Shown here piece after piece: positions 11,846 through 22,733 of a stretch of 64,000 nt of DNA (position 1 is the stretch's first letter; each line of letters begins with the position of its first letter). The notes below the pieces were generated by a model. The model had not been told where the DNA came from and did not search any database. It was given only the letters and a program-made list of their open reading frames with translations. The stretch is from Perkinsus olseni (Eukaryota > Perkinsozoa > Perkinsida > Perkinsidae): contig JABANP010000127.1 of assembly GCA_013115135.1 (NCBI GenBank), positions 1-64,000 of the forward strand. Direction: 5' to 3'. A program made the position numbers and the translations under genes.

Positions 11846-13252
11846 TCCGTTGAGGAGAGGGAACGTAGAAACTGTGATGAGAATAACCAGTGCCACAGCA
11901 CAACACAAAAGAGAAGTGTTCGCTAGTCCATTGTAGTTTACTTAGTCGTAACAACATAGACCACTATGCTTCGATCCCGCGATTGCTAGTGTAGGAGTGA
12001 TTGAACCACCTTCTAGTGTCCTTAGCGTATTGGGCTATAGAGTAGCACAACGGCGAGTGAACCAGCGGAAGACTTTTTCCACCGAACGCACCGATACTCG
12101 ACAACAACGGAACACAACGGGATGGCGGAAGGTCTTGCAAGCCCGTCACAGAGTGAGAGTGCTGCTAGCGCATGACAAGTTGCTAAACCTACTGAATGCA
12201 AGTGGTGATACGAGCAGCTGCTTGCTTTGCCCCTCTAACCTAATCAGCGAGGTTTATCAGGAGCATGACATAGCAAAGGCAAATATCGGTCATGAACACC
12301 TACCACACCCCAGGCAACGAGTGGTGGGCTCGCCGTGAATGTCCAGGAGCCGAGCAGAGTGGTGACACGGCACCAAAGGACGAGCATAGAAGTGTCGAGA
12401 GTGATTTGGCGGCCACTCGGTGCATACGACCACTTTCAATCGCGCACTAATAGTTTACCACACGTACCGGATGAACAAGCCAAGAGCCGCACAGGCGTCT
12501 TCGAGTATCTCCACCACGAGACCTGTATGGTAACGAACCGAAGGCGCGCCGAAACGAGAGCCGCGTACTCGTAACAGTTCATCATCCCTCTTTAATTGAG
12601 CGAATACAATAGTCCAGCATGGCGAGAAATACTCTCCTTGTAAATGAGGACGAAGGATACACCTTACCCTCGCTCAGGCAACAGCAGCATACACCACAAA
12701 ATAGCGGGTATTCAATCGTCCACCACCACGCGTTACGTGGAAAATTTGGTAACGAACAACTTCAATCGATTATGGACAAGCATTGCGAATAATTGGTCGT
12801 GATTGGTTGTTCGACCAAGTATATATATAGCTCTATCTTTAGTACAGTATCAGGATTCTTACGTCCCTGGCAGGGTAGCTACTCATTGCCATAGTAGTAG
12901 TATTAACAGCAACGGTAAGTATGACAGAGGCAATGGACAACGGGAGTCTTTAGGACTCCAGTGGAAGAATACGAACAGCTTGCAAAGTAGTATCGATACA
13001 ACAACCACACACTGCTGCCGCCATGATGGGCGCGACCATACCATAACCGACCTTTGGATACTGATGAATAGCAAGCATAGCTGGCTATTATGTTTCATAG
13101 CAACCAATTTCAAAAAGCGTCAAGTCGTGATGGACCAGTGCGAAACACCACCAATTGGGTCGTGCCAAACATTGCCATAATGACTGCCAACACCATCACC
13201 ATCATCACCACTAAAGTTGCACAATGATAGCAGCTCATTGTTGTACACCAAC
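11846..13252. other. Intergenic between two paralogous transporters
   Basis: About 1.4 kb separating the two minus-strand transporters. Open frames on both strands are short, with no splice-joinable protein that I recognise. The middle part (12,000-12,600) is GC-balanced, and 12,600-13,000 is AT-richer. It may hold the 3' UTR of the upstream transporter and the promoter of the downstream one. Confidence 0.5.
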
Positions 13253-14611
13253 TTATACAACGGCGAAGGCACCGGCAGCACCCGAGCGAGCAGTGGGAGG
13301 CAACGGGGACTTCTCATCAGGGAAGACCGTGGACATACGTGACTTGATGCTGCCACCCATGCTGGCACTGCGCATGACCGAACGCTTAATAAACTCATCA
13401 CGACGGGACTGGTAGGTCTTCTCCTCCTTCTTGGTCTTCTTAGGTTGCCACAAGATGATAAGGGAAACACCACAAATGACAATGGCCATACCGATGAGCT
13501 TCGAAGTCGAGGGAACAAGACCCAAGATGAAGTAGTTCAAGGCGAGGACAATAATAGAGTTGGAAGCCACGATAACGTTGACAGGGCCAGTAGAGGGGTA
13601 CATCAGAGCGTAGTTGAGAGCGAGCACACCAGCAGCCTGAGAGATACCAGCAACCTGGGGCCAGATGTACATGTCGGGCCACAGGGACCAGTCTTGGGGG
13701 AGGAAGGTGTGGTGGCAGAGAGTGTAGATCAAGGCGATGAGACCCATGAAGAACATAACGCCCATACGACCGATGAACCCGGACCAGGCAGCCATACCAT
13801 CCCTGCAACTCTGTCGGATACACAACAGACTAGCGGCGAAGGTGAGCATACCAAGGATGGCATAGACGAAGCCCATGAGTTTGCCAGCGCTTCCGCCATC
13901 ACCAACGGCCATGACCACCAAACCACTGAGGACGATGCAGATGGCGAAGACTTGCATGGCGGACAACCTCTCCTTATAGACAAAGTGACAGAAGACACCG
14001 ACGACCTAAACAGACGAAGATGATAAGACCAATGCTCCTGGTTCCAAACCACCAGGAAGAGAACTAAAGAGAGCGAATGGACTTACGATGATGTCCGAGG
14101 AGATGACGGCAGTCAAGGGACCAGTAGACTTAGGGTCCGTAGCGAAGGCCCACTTCATCATCAATTGGGACCAGCCAACGCACATACCTGAGTGAAGAAT
14201 GATGAACCAACGACAGCTGCAGGATGAACGACGTTACCTCCGACGATGGTTAGTATCTTAGCGCCCAGAGTCAAACGATTGGGAGGCAACTCCTGTGGAA
14301 GGAGCTGATCATTCAACTGCTTGTAGGTCTCGGCAGCCTTCAACTGCTCGTCGGTGAAGAACATCGCACCGAGGTTCCACCTGAGAAAACGATTTGGTTA
14401 TCAAAGCGAGAACCGTAGGTTGTTGCTGAGCTTACCAGAAATAGATGCCCACAACGATTCCGATGATACCGGAGGTGAGCCAGATCCAACCAATGACGGC
14501 CCAGGGGTCAACTCCGGGGACGTTGGTGTAGGAAATGAGGAAGTTGACGATACCGAAGGTGATTTGGGCCAAGAACGACCATGCGACACATTTCGGGGAT
14601 ACTGTGACCAT
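13253..14611 (-). CDS. Multi-pass membrane transporter B (DMT/EamA-like)
   Basis: Four exons (14611-14436, 14380-14238, 14187-14087, 14005-13253) join to 390 codons. Introns are 55, 50 and 81 nt. The protein has about ten hydrophobic helices; landmarks are VGWSQLMMKWAFATDPKSTG, VVGVFCHFVYKERL, YPSTGPVNVIVASNSI and a basic cytosolic tail (QPKKTKKEEK) rich in Ser near the end. It is a close paralog of the gene at 10381-11845 but has fused the last five exons of that gene into one. A drug/metabolite-transporter-type fold is inferred; substrate unknown. The long open frame on the opposite strand (13445-14023) is a shadow of the last exon. Confidence 0.88.
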
Positions 14612-15119
14612 TATGGACGCAGTAAATAGGAAGGGGAGTCAAGCAAACACTGCAGGAACGAAAACTCTAGCGTACTCTCACTGGCCCCTTTCCTGGTTGC
14701 TGGGTGACGTACTGGATTAAGGCAGCACAACACTACACTCGAGCTCGAAAGTGCCCAAGCCTCTCAGCCACACGTCTCTCCATCGTACATACTTCCACTG
14801 AAAGCTACAGCATCATGGGCTTGGCTCCTACCTTCGTTGGCTGAAGGCAGCCGTGACTGAAAATAGCGCTCGCCCGGGGCCGTACAACTAAGCTCGCTGT
14901 CCTCGCTCATCGATCAACATCCGAGTATCAGCGCATGATTGATACTATGCCGAATTTGAACCCTTAAAGATAGGGCGATGGGCTTACGCCCGTAGAGCCT
15001 GGCAATAAGTTTCGAGTCGAGAAGTGCCCCTACTCGGGCTTCGTTTGTGGTTGAAGCAGGGCGTGTTGTCCATCATCATGGTACCCTCCGGCTGCATGCT
15101 CGTGTCTAGATCGCCAGTG
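14612..15119. other. Intergenic between divergent genes
   Basis: About 500 bp between the minus-strand transporter start and the first plausible exon of the plus-strand gene. No open frame worth reporting; probably a shared promoter region. Confidence 0.5.
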
Positions 15120-16763
15120 ATGGGCACACCACCCATACCCGAGGAGGAAGAGCTGTCCGCCACAGTAGTGACGGCGTCTAACGCTGACGATCCACAATCA
15201 CTTTGTTACGGCTTGCACTAGAGATGTCGTTGTAGAGGTACAACTCCCTGCTGGACACGAGCGTGTCGGAGTATCCATCACCGGCCTCGAGCCCCGCTAG
15301 CAGCATCAATGGTGGGCCTCAAACCGCAGCTGATCATAGTCAGTTCTCATACAGGTACAAGAGCAACTCCCAATGGACTCACTCGTGCCGGGATTCCCGC
15401 CGGTCGCCGTGGCAATAGACACGCTGGGGCTCCAGGCGGCAAACGTGGCGTCACTACCACACCTTCAACAGCGTGTGAGAAGCCTTGACGCCTGCACGCC
15501 GACACGGCTGGTGCTCAGGTCCGACTCCTGAAGGGGTCATCACGGACTCCACCATGAGCTATGTGTTCCGAGCAACAGCGGAACTTCACAATGCTGGCAA
15601 GCTCTCCACCCCTGACCGAACCCTTGCGGTGCGCCTGGCTTGCAGTGGTAGTAGGGAGTCCCTACTAGGGACAGGCCACTCTCGTCGTCTTCGAATGGTT
15701 ACTTCATAGGCGACACGACAGCTCTCACTGCAATGGCCACACTCATTGCATCGGCGAGGTCATTTGACGTAAGCCACTACGCCACGATGGTGCTAGCGAC
15801 TGGGTGATTTGGTACAGGAGCAGGCCAATCAGCTGTCCATGTACCTCACCGGGGTGCAGCAGGCAAGCTCAATGGCAGCCCAGAGCCCGTGGCCACCGCC
15901 CGTCGTGAGTTGGAAACGCCACGATTAGTGGGGACGGGCACTCCTCCACAGGCTAGTGGGCACCCTCCTCCGCCTGGTTACTATCGACAGCCATCACCCC
16001 CGGGTCAGCCTTATCGATCAATGGACGTCCAACCCGCATACCCTCAACCGCAATTCAGCAACCCTCAGCCCTCCACTACGATGGCTAACCATGGTACGAG
16101 TGATTCAATCCCAGCCTCGACCCCTCTACTCAGTCCCGTACCAGAACCAAAGACGTTCCCCCAGTTTACAGAACTACATGCCCCCCGGAGGTAGCGGTAG
16201 TGCTAGTGGGGTCATTAGCCCGTCTAGTGACGAGAGCGGGAGGCAGCCCTCCCCAGGGCTCTCCCCGGCAGCTAGTCCTGGTGCACCACCGCTCTACATG
16301 ACTGGGTCAGCAGGGCCTGGTACATCTCTATGGACTCATTGCCATGCAGTTTAGGTTCTGTGGTAACCTCGCCTCCAACGACGGCTGTGTTCCGCAGTTG
16401 TGGGAGCCGCGGGCCAGGCGTCTAGCGTAGGTTCCCTCGGGTTCGTCAACTCGTCGATCCGGCTCTCAGGCCAGACGAATACCCACCCCTTGTGTTGGAG
16501 CCAATGCGATCGTGTTCGCCCTCACCAACACCTCCCCTGCCAAGCACATCCCCCAGGGAACGCCATCCCCCGTAAAGAACCATCCAAATGCAGCAAGATG
16601 AAATTAATACTACAACCAGGTCCCGTACCCATCACCGCAGCCTAGCGCTGTGTCCAACGGTTTCGATAGCATGGGAGCGCGCGCGACGACGACCGTCGCT
16701 GGAGGAGCCGAGGCTGATGATAGCGAAAATGAAGTCGCATCCGCTCAGGAAGAAAATTCATGA
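15120..16763 (+). CDS. Proline/serine-rich protein of unknown function
   Basis: Coding blocks are visible in several frames: PPIPEEEELSATVV near the start, DVVVEVQLPAGHERVGVSITG, a helical block ending TPTRLVL, then SYVFRATAELHNAGKLS and TAMATLIASARSFDVS, then a long Pro/Gln/Tyr-rich exon and an acidic C-terminus (DDSENEVASAQEENS) with stop at 16763. One intron is well defined (16094-16133, 40 nt). The N-terminal half looks folded, the C-terminal half disordered. No family recognised. The frame between the AELHNAGKLS block and the TAMATLI block is broken by a 14-nt palindromic insertion at 15658-15671; without it the frame runs straight through. The start codon is uncertain. Confidence 0.55.
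15651..15671. repeat. 14-nt fold-back insertion (7-1-7-6 signature)
   Basis: The 7-mer gtaggga is followed by a single g, then its exact reverse complement tccctac, then its last six bases taggga. Bases 15658-15671 therefore look like a 14-nt insertion. Taking them out joins the two coding blocks on either side in one frame (SGSR followed by DRPLSSSSNG). The same geometry recurs five times in the tandem array at 45-64 kb. Confidence 0.8.
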
Positions 16764-17105
16764 CTGAAGGATTCATGCTCTCCGCGAGCCAGCAGCACTG
16801 AATGCAGTACTAGCTTCCAATGGTGGTTCTTCGTTGTGCTCTAAGTGCGAGGGGGGGGGATGAACGTGGAGATTCCATGCTGGTGTGGTACGACTGTGTA
16901 CGCAGCAAACCAAACTACCAGTGGTTGAGATGGATAAATTATGAAATGTGTTACTACTACAGCGCTAACAGAACTGACTACATCATTCTTATGGACAATC
17001 GATTCCAGCACGGAACATATCGTCACTTCCTACGCGTTAGTGTTAGTGGGCTTCAGTGATAGGAGTAGCAGTAGTAGATCATTAACACCGTCAACAAGGC
17101 CGTCA

Positions 17106-19254
17106 TCACGAATGCCCTAGTCCAAGCCGGGAGTAATAAGCTCGGCGGAACTGCATGTTGCTCCTTGGTGATGACAGGTAGCCCTGCACTCTCCTCACGT
17201 ACACGTCAGGCATGACCACTGCTGCAGTGGTGCTAGGCATTGGGGTGGCGATGGCCTCAGTAGTAGGAGAGTCGAAGTAGTAAACCTGAAGCGTGGAACA
17301 TCGAAGCTGCGAAGGGTACCATGTGTTGCCTACTGGTGAGCACGCGAGTTGCTCCGCCAACTTCTCCGGGCAGGGCAGGAAAAGGCCTGTCTGTGTGCTT
17401 CTGTCGATTCTCTTGAGATAAAGGGATATGCACAACCCAATAGCAGCCCAAAGCGCTAGGCAAGCGAAAGGCCATATGAAATCTCCCGACTCCTGATGGA
17501 GGAACTCCAGTATTGTGGGAGCTATGGCCTGGCCGCAGTTCTGGAGGGCAAACGTGAGCCCGAAGGCCGCCCCTACCGAACGTGGAGGGACCGTGAAGGG
17601 GATGCATGCCCAGATAACAGCGCCATACAAACAGATAGATACACCCATGAGAACGAAAAAGAATGCTACAGAACCGCAGTGGGGACATCGCGGAAAAATG
17701 ATAAGTGACACATGCGTCACTAGCAGCAAGGCGCAGGCCCAAACCATGAGCTTGGGGCGCTGGCCTCGTCTGTCTATGTAGATGCTCATGAAGGGAGATA
17801 GGACCGCTCCTAGCATTGTAGGGATGGAATTGATAGCATTCGTGGTCTTCAAGTCAAAGCCGAAGTGCGCATCGGACTGAAGATACGCCGGGGCCACAAC
17901 CTGAAGAGAAGGTGAAGCACAGTATGATCGTGGTCGGTAAACCTGCCTGATAGAAGGGGAATATCGACATGTAGGAGACGACACAGCTGAGGGCGAGGCA
18001 CCAGAACATTCTCCCGAAGCTCTTCACGTCGCTCAACTGGACACCGCGATCTCCCGACTTTGTATCCTGACCAGCGGTCAATTCCTGTCGAGTTTCATCT
18101 AACAGTACATCCTCCGCTCCTGTGATGTGCTTGGCCTTATCGTAACTGTTGGCCTGACGGTCGATAATGCAGGTGAGAACGGCTGATGTAACGCCTGTGC
18201 AGGGAGGCCTCTTCGCCGAGAATGGTTGGCTTTGATACTTACTAACACCGGCCATGCAGACGCCAGCTAGCGCCCCAGAGAAAACACCCCAGTTCCGGAC
18301 GAACACGGGTTGAGTGTTGAGCACCAGGACACTGCCAAGTCTCGAAAGCGTCAACGAGGACCCCAGAGCGAAGGCCAACTCCTTGCCGCGAAACCAGTGG
18401 GTCATAATGGTACCTAGAGTCCTGTAGTAGCCTCCGGCGATTTGCGAGTGCTTTTTCTTACTGTTGGAAACATTGAGACTCTCTCCCCCCATGCCGAATA
18501 TTGCCCTCCCAATTACAAGGACCGTGAAAGAACGCATGTGCAACCCCAGAGCATATATGACAGTACCGGTAAAATTGATTGAAACGAAAAAAATCATAGA
18601 ACGTTGAACCTGGAGCCAAGAGCATGAGCTTCGGAGATTCGGACTAGCCTAACCCCTACTACCCCCACGATATCTATTAGCAGTCCGCCAAAGAGTGGTA
18701 GGATAACATTGGGATAGGCGTACACGCCCGAGATAACTCCGTATCCCGTATCAGTTATGCCTAGTGTCTCTACCAGTACCTAGCCTTCAAGGTGACGGCA
18801 GTGGCAGGAGCGGTATTGGTACGTTCCGTGTGGCGCTGCACATATCATAGTTGTAGGTGAGCCCCATGAGCACTAGGGACTGGAAAAGCAAAACAACGAA
18901 CCGAACTGGGCCGTTCCGATAGCTCTGATCCTTCGAGAGGAGGGACTCGTCACACTCGCCTGAAGTAGCAGTCTGGTAATACAAAGACCCACACAACCAC
19001 GACTGCGGGTAGCGTTGATGGCTAACGGGATTTCTCATATGCCCCTGACTACTATTCTCTCTCGGGAATCTCTCTCGGGATTCCTTGTGCTGGCGCGCCT
19101 GAAAGAAAGCCTTGTATTGCGAAGTCGAAGCCTCCACCCAGTACCGCTTCATGCTGGCCTTGGCTGGGCCCTTCGGATTCGTGTAGAAAATATTCTGCTT
19201 CCATCGCTGTCCCACCTGAGCGGCATCCAGAATCACTACTCCGTCGCCCGCCAC
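17106..19254 (-). CDS. Major facilitator transporter, MFSD1-like
   Basis: The MFSD1 family are lysosomal 12-helix transporters (dipeptide uniporters in animals). Visible are LLIDIVG with a downstream VIYALG helix, GRAIFGMGGESLNV, THWFRGKELAFALGSSLTL, a central hydrophilic loop, SIFPFYQ, HFGFDLKTTNAINSIP, SPFMSIYIDRRGQRPKLM and a C-terminal SVGAAFGLTFALQN helix, all in family order. Introns I could phase include 18414-18461 and 18195-18242 (both 48 nt), one of 53 nt just upstream of 18595, and 17901-17946, which has a GC donor. The C-terminal tail ends at 17106. The N-terminal exons (18787-19254) include RFVVLLFQSLVLMGLTYNYDM, which matches helix 1; exons upstream of that and the true start are uncertain. 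Confidence 0.82.
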
Positions 19255-20037
19255 CCAGTAGTACTCAACGTGCGAGGCCTCCCAGTGACATCACGATCCC
19301 GGATAGTGCCAGACATCCAGGGTCGAAGTCTGAGCACCTCAAAAAAACTGTGCAGAGTGGAGTTCAGCGCGTATTCGCCGCTCCCCAACAGATCCCAAGA
19401 ATCTTCCACATCCAGTCTTATAAGAAAACATTGAGAGTATCGCCACTCATCTCCGCCCCACTAGAACTCCACATCTCCGGTGCATGGACTGCTGCATCCG
19501 ACAGCGGGAAACCAGCACGCACGGCGCATGCTATGGCGTGCGTCATGATCACCTCGTTATTAGACTAATGAAAATGTGCAGGTAGAGTTTTTTAACAGAG
19601 TGCAGCTTCAATTTCTTCTTCCGTAGATCGGTCGGTTTGTGGTATCTGATGAGAGAAACATGTCGTCAGCAGCTCCGAACAGCGTTCGGCTTATTCGCCG
19701 AACGCGGCACAACACGAACAACAAAAACAACCACGAAGCGACAGAGCGCGAGCCCTTTTACATTTCGAGAACCGTTTCTTCGTCCGGCTTAAGTTCTTGG
19801 AGCTCCATGAAGGACCAGCACCTGATAACGGCAGCTTTGGTGTATGGTTGTTGTATTGATACTTTGCTCCTGCCCGTCGGGCACGAGCATTCGACTTTTC
19901 ACCCAGCAATTGCCTTGTGCCTTTTTGGTGGGAAGATAACGAGGCTTACCTCGTTGACACTTTCTTTTTCTTGGGTTTGTAGTGTTTGAATTCAAAAAAT
20001 ATGGCGCTACCTAGAAAATGAACAAGAAAGCCTACAA
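19255..20037. other. Poorly resolved stretch; possible small minus-strand gene
   Basis: On the minus strand, a lysine-rich piece (FKHYKPKKKKVSTR, around 19945-20000) with a good donor at its end and a piece reading ELQELKPDEETVLEM (around 19760-19815) could be exons of a small basic protein. I could not join them to a known family. Another minus-strand piece near 19,500 (THAIACAVRAGFPLSDAA) looks coding but unassigned. Plus-strand frames here are low-complexity. Confidence 0.25.
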
Positions 20038-20118
20038 CGACAGCGGCAGGATTCGAACCTGCGCGGCAGAGCCCAGTGGATTTCTAGTCCACCTCCTTAA
20101 CCACTCGGACACGCTGTC
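20038..20118 (-). tRNA. tRNA-Ser(AGA)
   Basis: Read on the minus strand it folds as a class II tRNA. The 7-bp acceptor stem gacagcg/cgctgtc is perfect, the D arm carries GTGGTTAAGG, the anticodon stem gtgga/tccac encloses CTAGAAA (anticodon AGA), there is a long variable arm, and the T arm has GGTTCGAATCC. The discriminator base is G at 20038, as expected for serine. No intron. Confidence 0.93.
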
Positions 20119-20495
20119 AGACGCGATATCAGAAATTTTACGCACCTCGCGAGATGAACACAATAGATCACCCCCGCTCTGCACGTAAGAGGTCGCTCTA
20201 ATCCCCTCCCCCATGAATCATGGAAACCGTGGGGGACTGGGCACTCACGAGTTCTCTGCATTTCCTCTAGACTAACGGCCAGATAGACCCTTTCCTCGAA
20301 TAACACGTGGTTAACGCGCCTTTCTTTGCTTATGTGGGTGTCCACCGAGCAAATGATACGTTGTTCGGGATCTGACGACTAGTCAGGTTACCTCGAGGGC
20401 TAGTCAGCAGCAGCATCAGCAACGGCCCTCACCTACAACCGATACTGTTGTTATCGGGTCGACATAGGTCTGAGCATCCTTAAGCCCCCAACCTT

Positions 20496-20927
20496 CTATA
20501 CGAATGGCAACCACCGTACCTTCAAGGAGACGCTGAATGAGCCCGCGGCTATGCACGAGGGACCACCAGCAACTTCGGTCAGCGCTGCATGGCTTTGGTG
20601 GAAATCTGACACGTCCCGTTGGGTGAAGTCGACGGCATGATTAGCGGAGCCCTCCTCGATTATGGGGGAAGCGTTCTGGTACCTGAGCAATCCTTCCCGT
20701 TCAGAGCGCCCGAGAAGTGCCAACTCCAGCGGTAAGAAAACGATACCGCTTGGGCTTCCAGCGGCTCACTTGGTCGCCGACACAGGAAACTTTTCCGGTG
20801 CTGCATATGGGTTGGCTGCCGCAGGGAGGAAGAGCGAGAGGATCACTGAGGCCAGGCGAGTAATGAATGACGCAGCCAGTAGATAATGCGGACCTGGCTC
20901 TAGGGACTTCAAGTCGGCTGCTGTCAT
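20496..20927 (-). CDS. Possible small secreted or membrane-anchored protein
   Basis: The minus-strand ATG at 20927 opens MTAADLKSLEPG, followed by a hydrophobic stretch (SVILSLFLPAAANP) that looks like a signal peptide or anchor. A good GT donor follows at about 20762. A second open block with polar content (IIEEGSANHAVDFTQRD) lies at 20540-20710, but the intron joining the two could not be phased cleanly. No family recognised. Treat as tentative. Confidence 0.25.
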
Positions 20928-21464
20928 GCTCGTGTGACGGCTACGTACAGCAGACGCCGTCAAGGTTTCCAGCCGGGCGCTGAGATAGAAGGACTAGCAG
21001 AGATCCTACGAAACATCTCCTTTTGCCTTCTCCAACCAACGCGAAAGCTCACCACTACAAAGGGCACCTCAGGCACAATATGATTTTCCTTGTGATCTCC
21101 TGGTCCGATGAGCTCACGGCCACCCGGCCCCGAGCCTCGGCCATATCCACCGCTAGCTTCCTGTATCTGACACAGGGGGTAGGCTACGACGAAGCCCATC
21201 CAAGCACCCTTCTTGGGCCTCCACTATTTGTCCCCAGCCATCAACTTCACATGCCTTCGTGAGGTGGGAAGCCCACCTCTGCCTGCCACCAACAGGACCA
21301 ACATTCAACCAAGCAGGCCAGGCGGCGGTTATCACCTCAAATCATCAGCTTTTCTCGATGCGGTCATCAGGAATGAGACGGTGCACTGAAGCAAGCTGTG
21401 CGTTGCCAGCTCTTACCCCATACCGACCAATTCAACAGAATCGAAATATGGAAAGCATTTTGAT

Positions 21465-22088
21465 TCAGCGAGTCATTTTCATGACGATCTTGCTATCTAG
21501 TATTGCCTTATGCCAAAGCTGCCGCGCAGAACATGCGGAGCAGATGGTCCACCAGGCATGATCAGGCCGGAGGTTCTGATGGGAGCATGCCGGTACTTCC
21601 TCGTACAACTCCGCGGGAATTGCGTACCTCACGACAGGCGCTGCAGGGCTGCGTCCCCGAACCAGACCATTCTGTTGCTCGCTCTGTTCGACCATAGCGG
21701 GCGAGGGGGCTCTCACGTAGCCACCAGTTGGCGTGGATGGCCGCTGCATGAAGGCCTCGACTGCTGCTGGCTGTAGCGAAAACCTTGCATATTCGGGCTC
21801 TTCGGAGCAAGCCTACCTGCTGAATGAGAACGGGTTTCCTATACATCCCGACTGTCCGTGGCGCAGAATGGGGTCGATTCTGAGAGGACCCTCGGGTCAG
21901 GCCTTCTCCCATACCTACCACTGCGCAGGTCTCAACAGTTGTATGTGATTTACAGTACCATTCACGGCTCCACTGGATGGAGTGGCTGGCCCGCCAGGAG
22001 CTAGGAATGACATAGCGCCGCTGCTTGCGAAGGACTGAGTTCGTGCAATGAGCAACGCGATCACGACGGCCGGGGCGCGCGCTTTCAT
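21465..22088 (-). CDS. Possible secreted protein with signal peptide
   Basis: The minus-strand ATG at 22088 gives MKARAPAVVIALLIARTQSF, a convincing signal peptide with a basic start, hydrophobic core and small residues after it. It is followed by a Pro/Gly/Ser-rich stretch to about 21,910, where splicing is needed. Further open blocks continue to about 21,465 (VRAPSPAMVEQSEQQNG, AIPAELYEEV). Exon joins and the end are uncertain; no family recognised. Confidence 0.3.
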
Positions 22089-22487
22089 ACCTGGCCGTCG
22101 AGGCCGCTGTTAGATGTAGAGAGCCGCTGCGATGCGGCCGTTGCCGCGATGGAATGTCTTCTAGGAGCCGCCCCTTCCTGTGATACTACCGCACTCCTCC
22201 CTGAGCTACCAAACGAAACGAAAAAGCTGAACACCGCCAATGTTTCCGATAGAGATGCGCCCAGAGGCAACGAGAATCGGTCGGAGCCCACATAGTCTGC
22301 AGCCTTACTATGACTGTGTAGACGGAGCCGCGGACGGACGCAGTACGACGTATTGGGGGCCGGCAGGGGTATTGACGACCGCATAATGGGACTGCGTTTG
22401 AGCTCCAGATGGTGTAGATGGAGCACGGTGCGACTGAAAGGAGATGAGACCTCACAAGGGTATCCTCGATACCTACAACTCATGGCT

Positions 22488-22533
22488 CCGCATAGCTCAG
22501 GCGGTAGCGCGCGTCGCAGTAAATTTTAAGAAG
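22488..22533 (+). other. tRNA-like 5' half (A-box) abutting a hairpin
   Basis: ggctccg at the start, then tagctcaggcgg, which matches an RNA polymerase III A box and a tRNA D arm. No matching anticodon stem, B box or 3' acceptor follows; instead the sequence runs straight into a 22-bp hairpin. Likely a tRNA-derived relic rather than a working tRNA. Confidence 0.4.
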
Positions 22534-22590
22534 GTCGTTCCTAAGGAGGTCGTCGGCGCGGCGCGGGTCGACGACTTCCTTAGGAACGAC
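22534..22590. repeat. 22-bp inverted repeat with 13-nt loop
   Basis: Left arm 22534-22555 and right arm 22569-22590 are reverse complements at 21 of 22 positions, around a GC-rich 13-nt loop. It would form a stable hairpin in RNA or single-stranded DNA. It directly follows the tRNA-like A-box sequence. Confidence 0.88.
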
Positions 22591-22733
22591 TGGATCCTAA
22601 CTAACTACTAACGACTCAACACGAGCTCCGTGATTGCAGTCCAGGTCACGCTGGAACACATTGGAACACGCCGCACCCTCTTGACACATTTTCTTCGGCA
22701 GTCCACCGACAGCGATTGGTTCGCCGGGACCGT

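Noticed and set aside
13445..14023. Long plus-strand open frame across the transporter B gene
   Set aside because: It is the complement of the last exon of transporter B; its sequence is Asp/His/Gly-rich shadow, while the minus strand gives a conserved membrane protein.
19639..19989. Plus-strand frame of 116 codons
   Set aside because: Low complexity, and better explained by possible minus-strand exons with good splice sites.
22085..22483. Minus-strand frame upstream of the signal-peptide gene
   Set aside because: No splice or family support; it ends at the start codon of the next frame and overlaps only low-complexity sequence.
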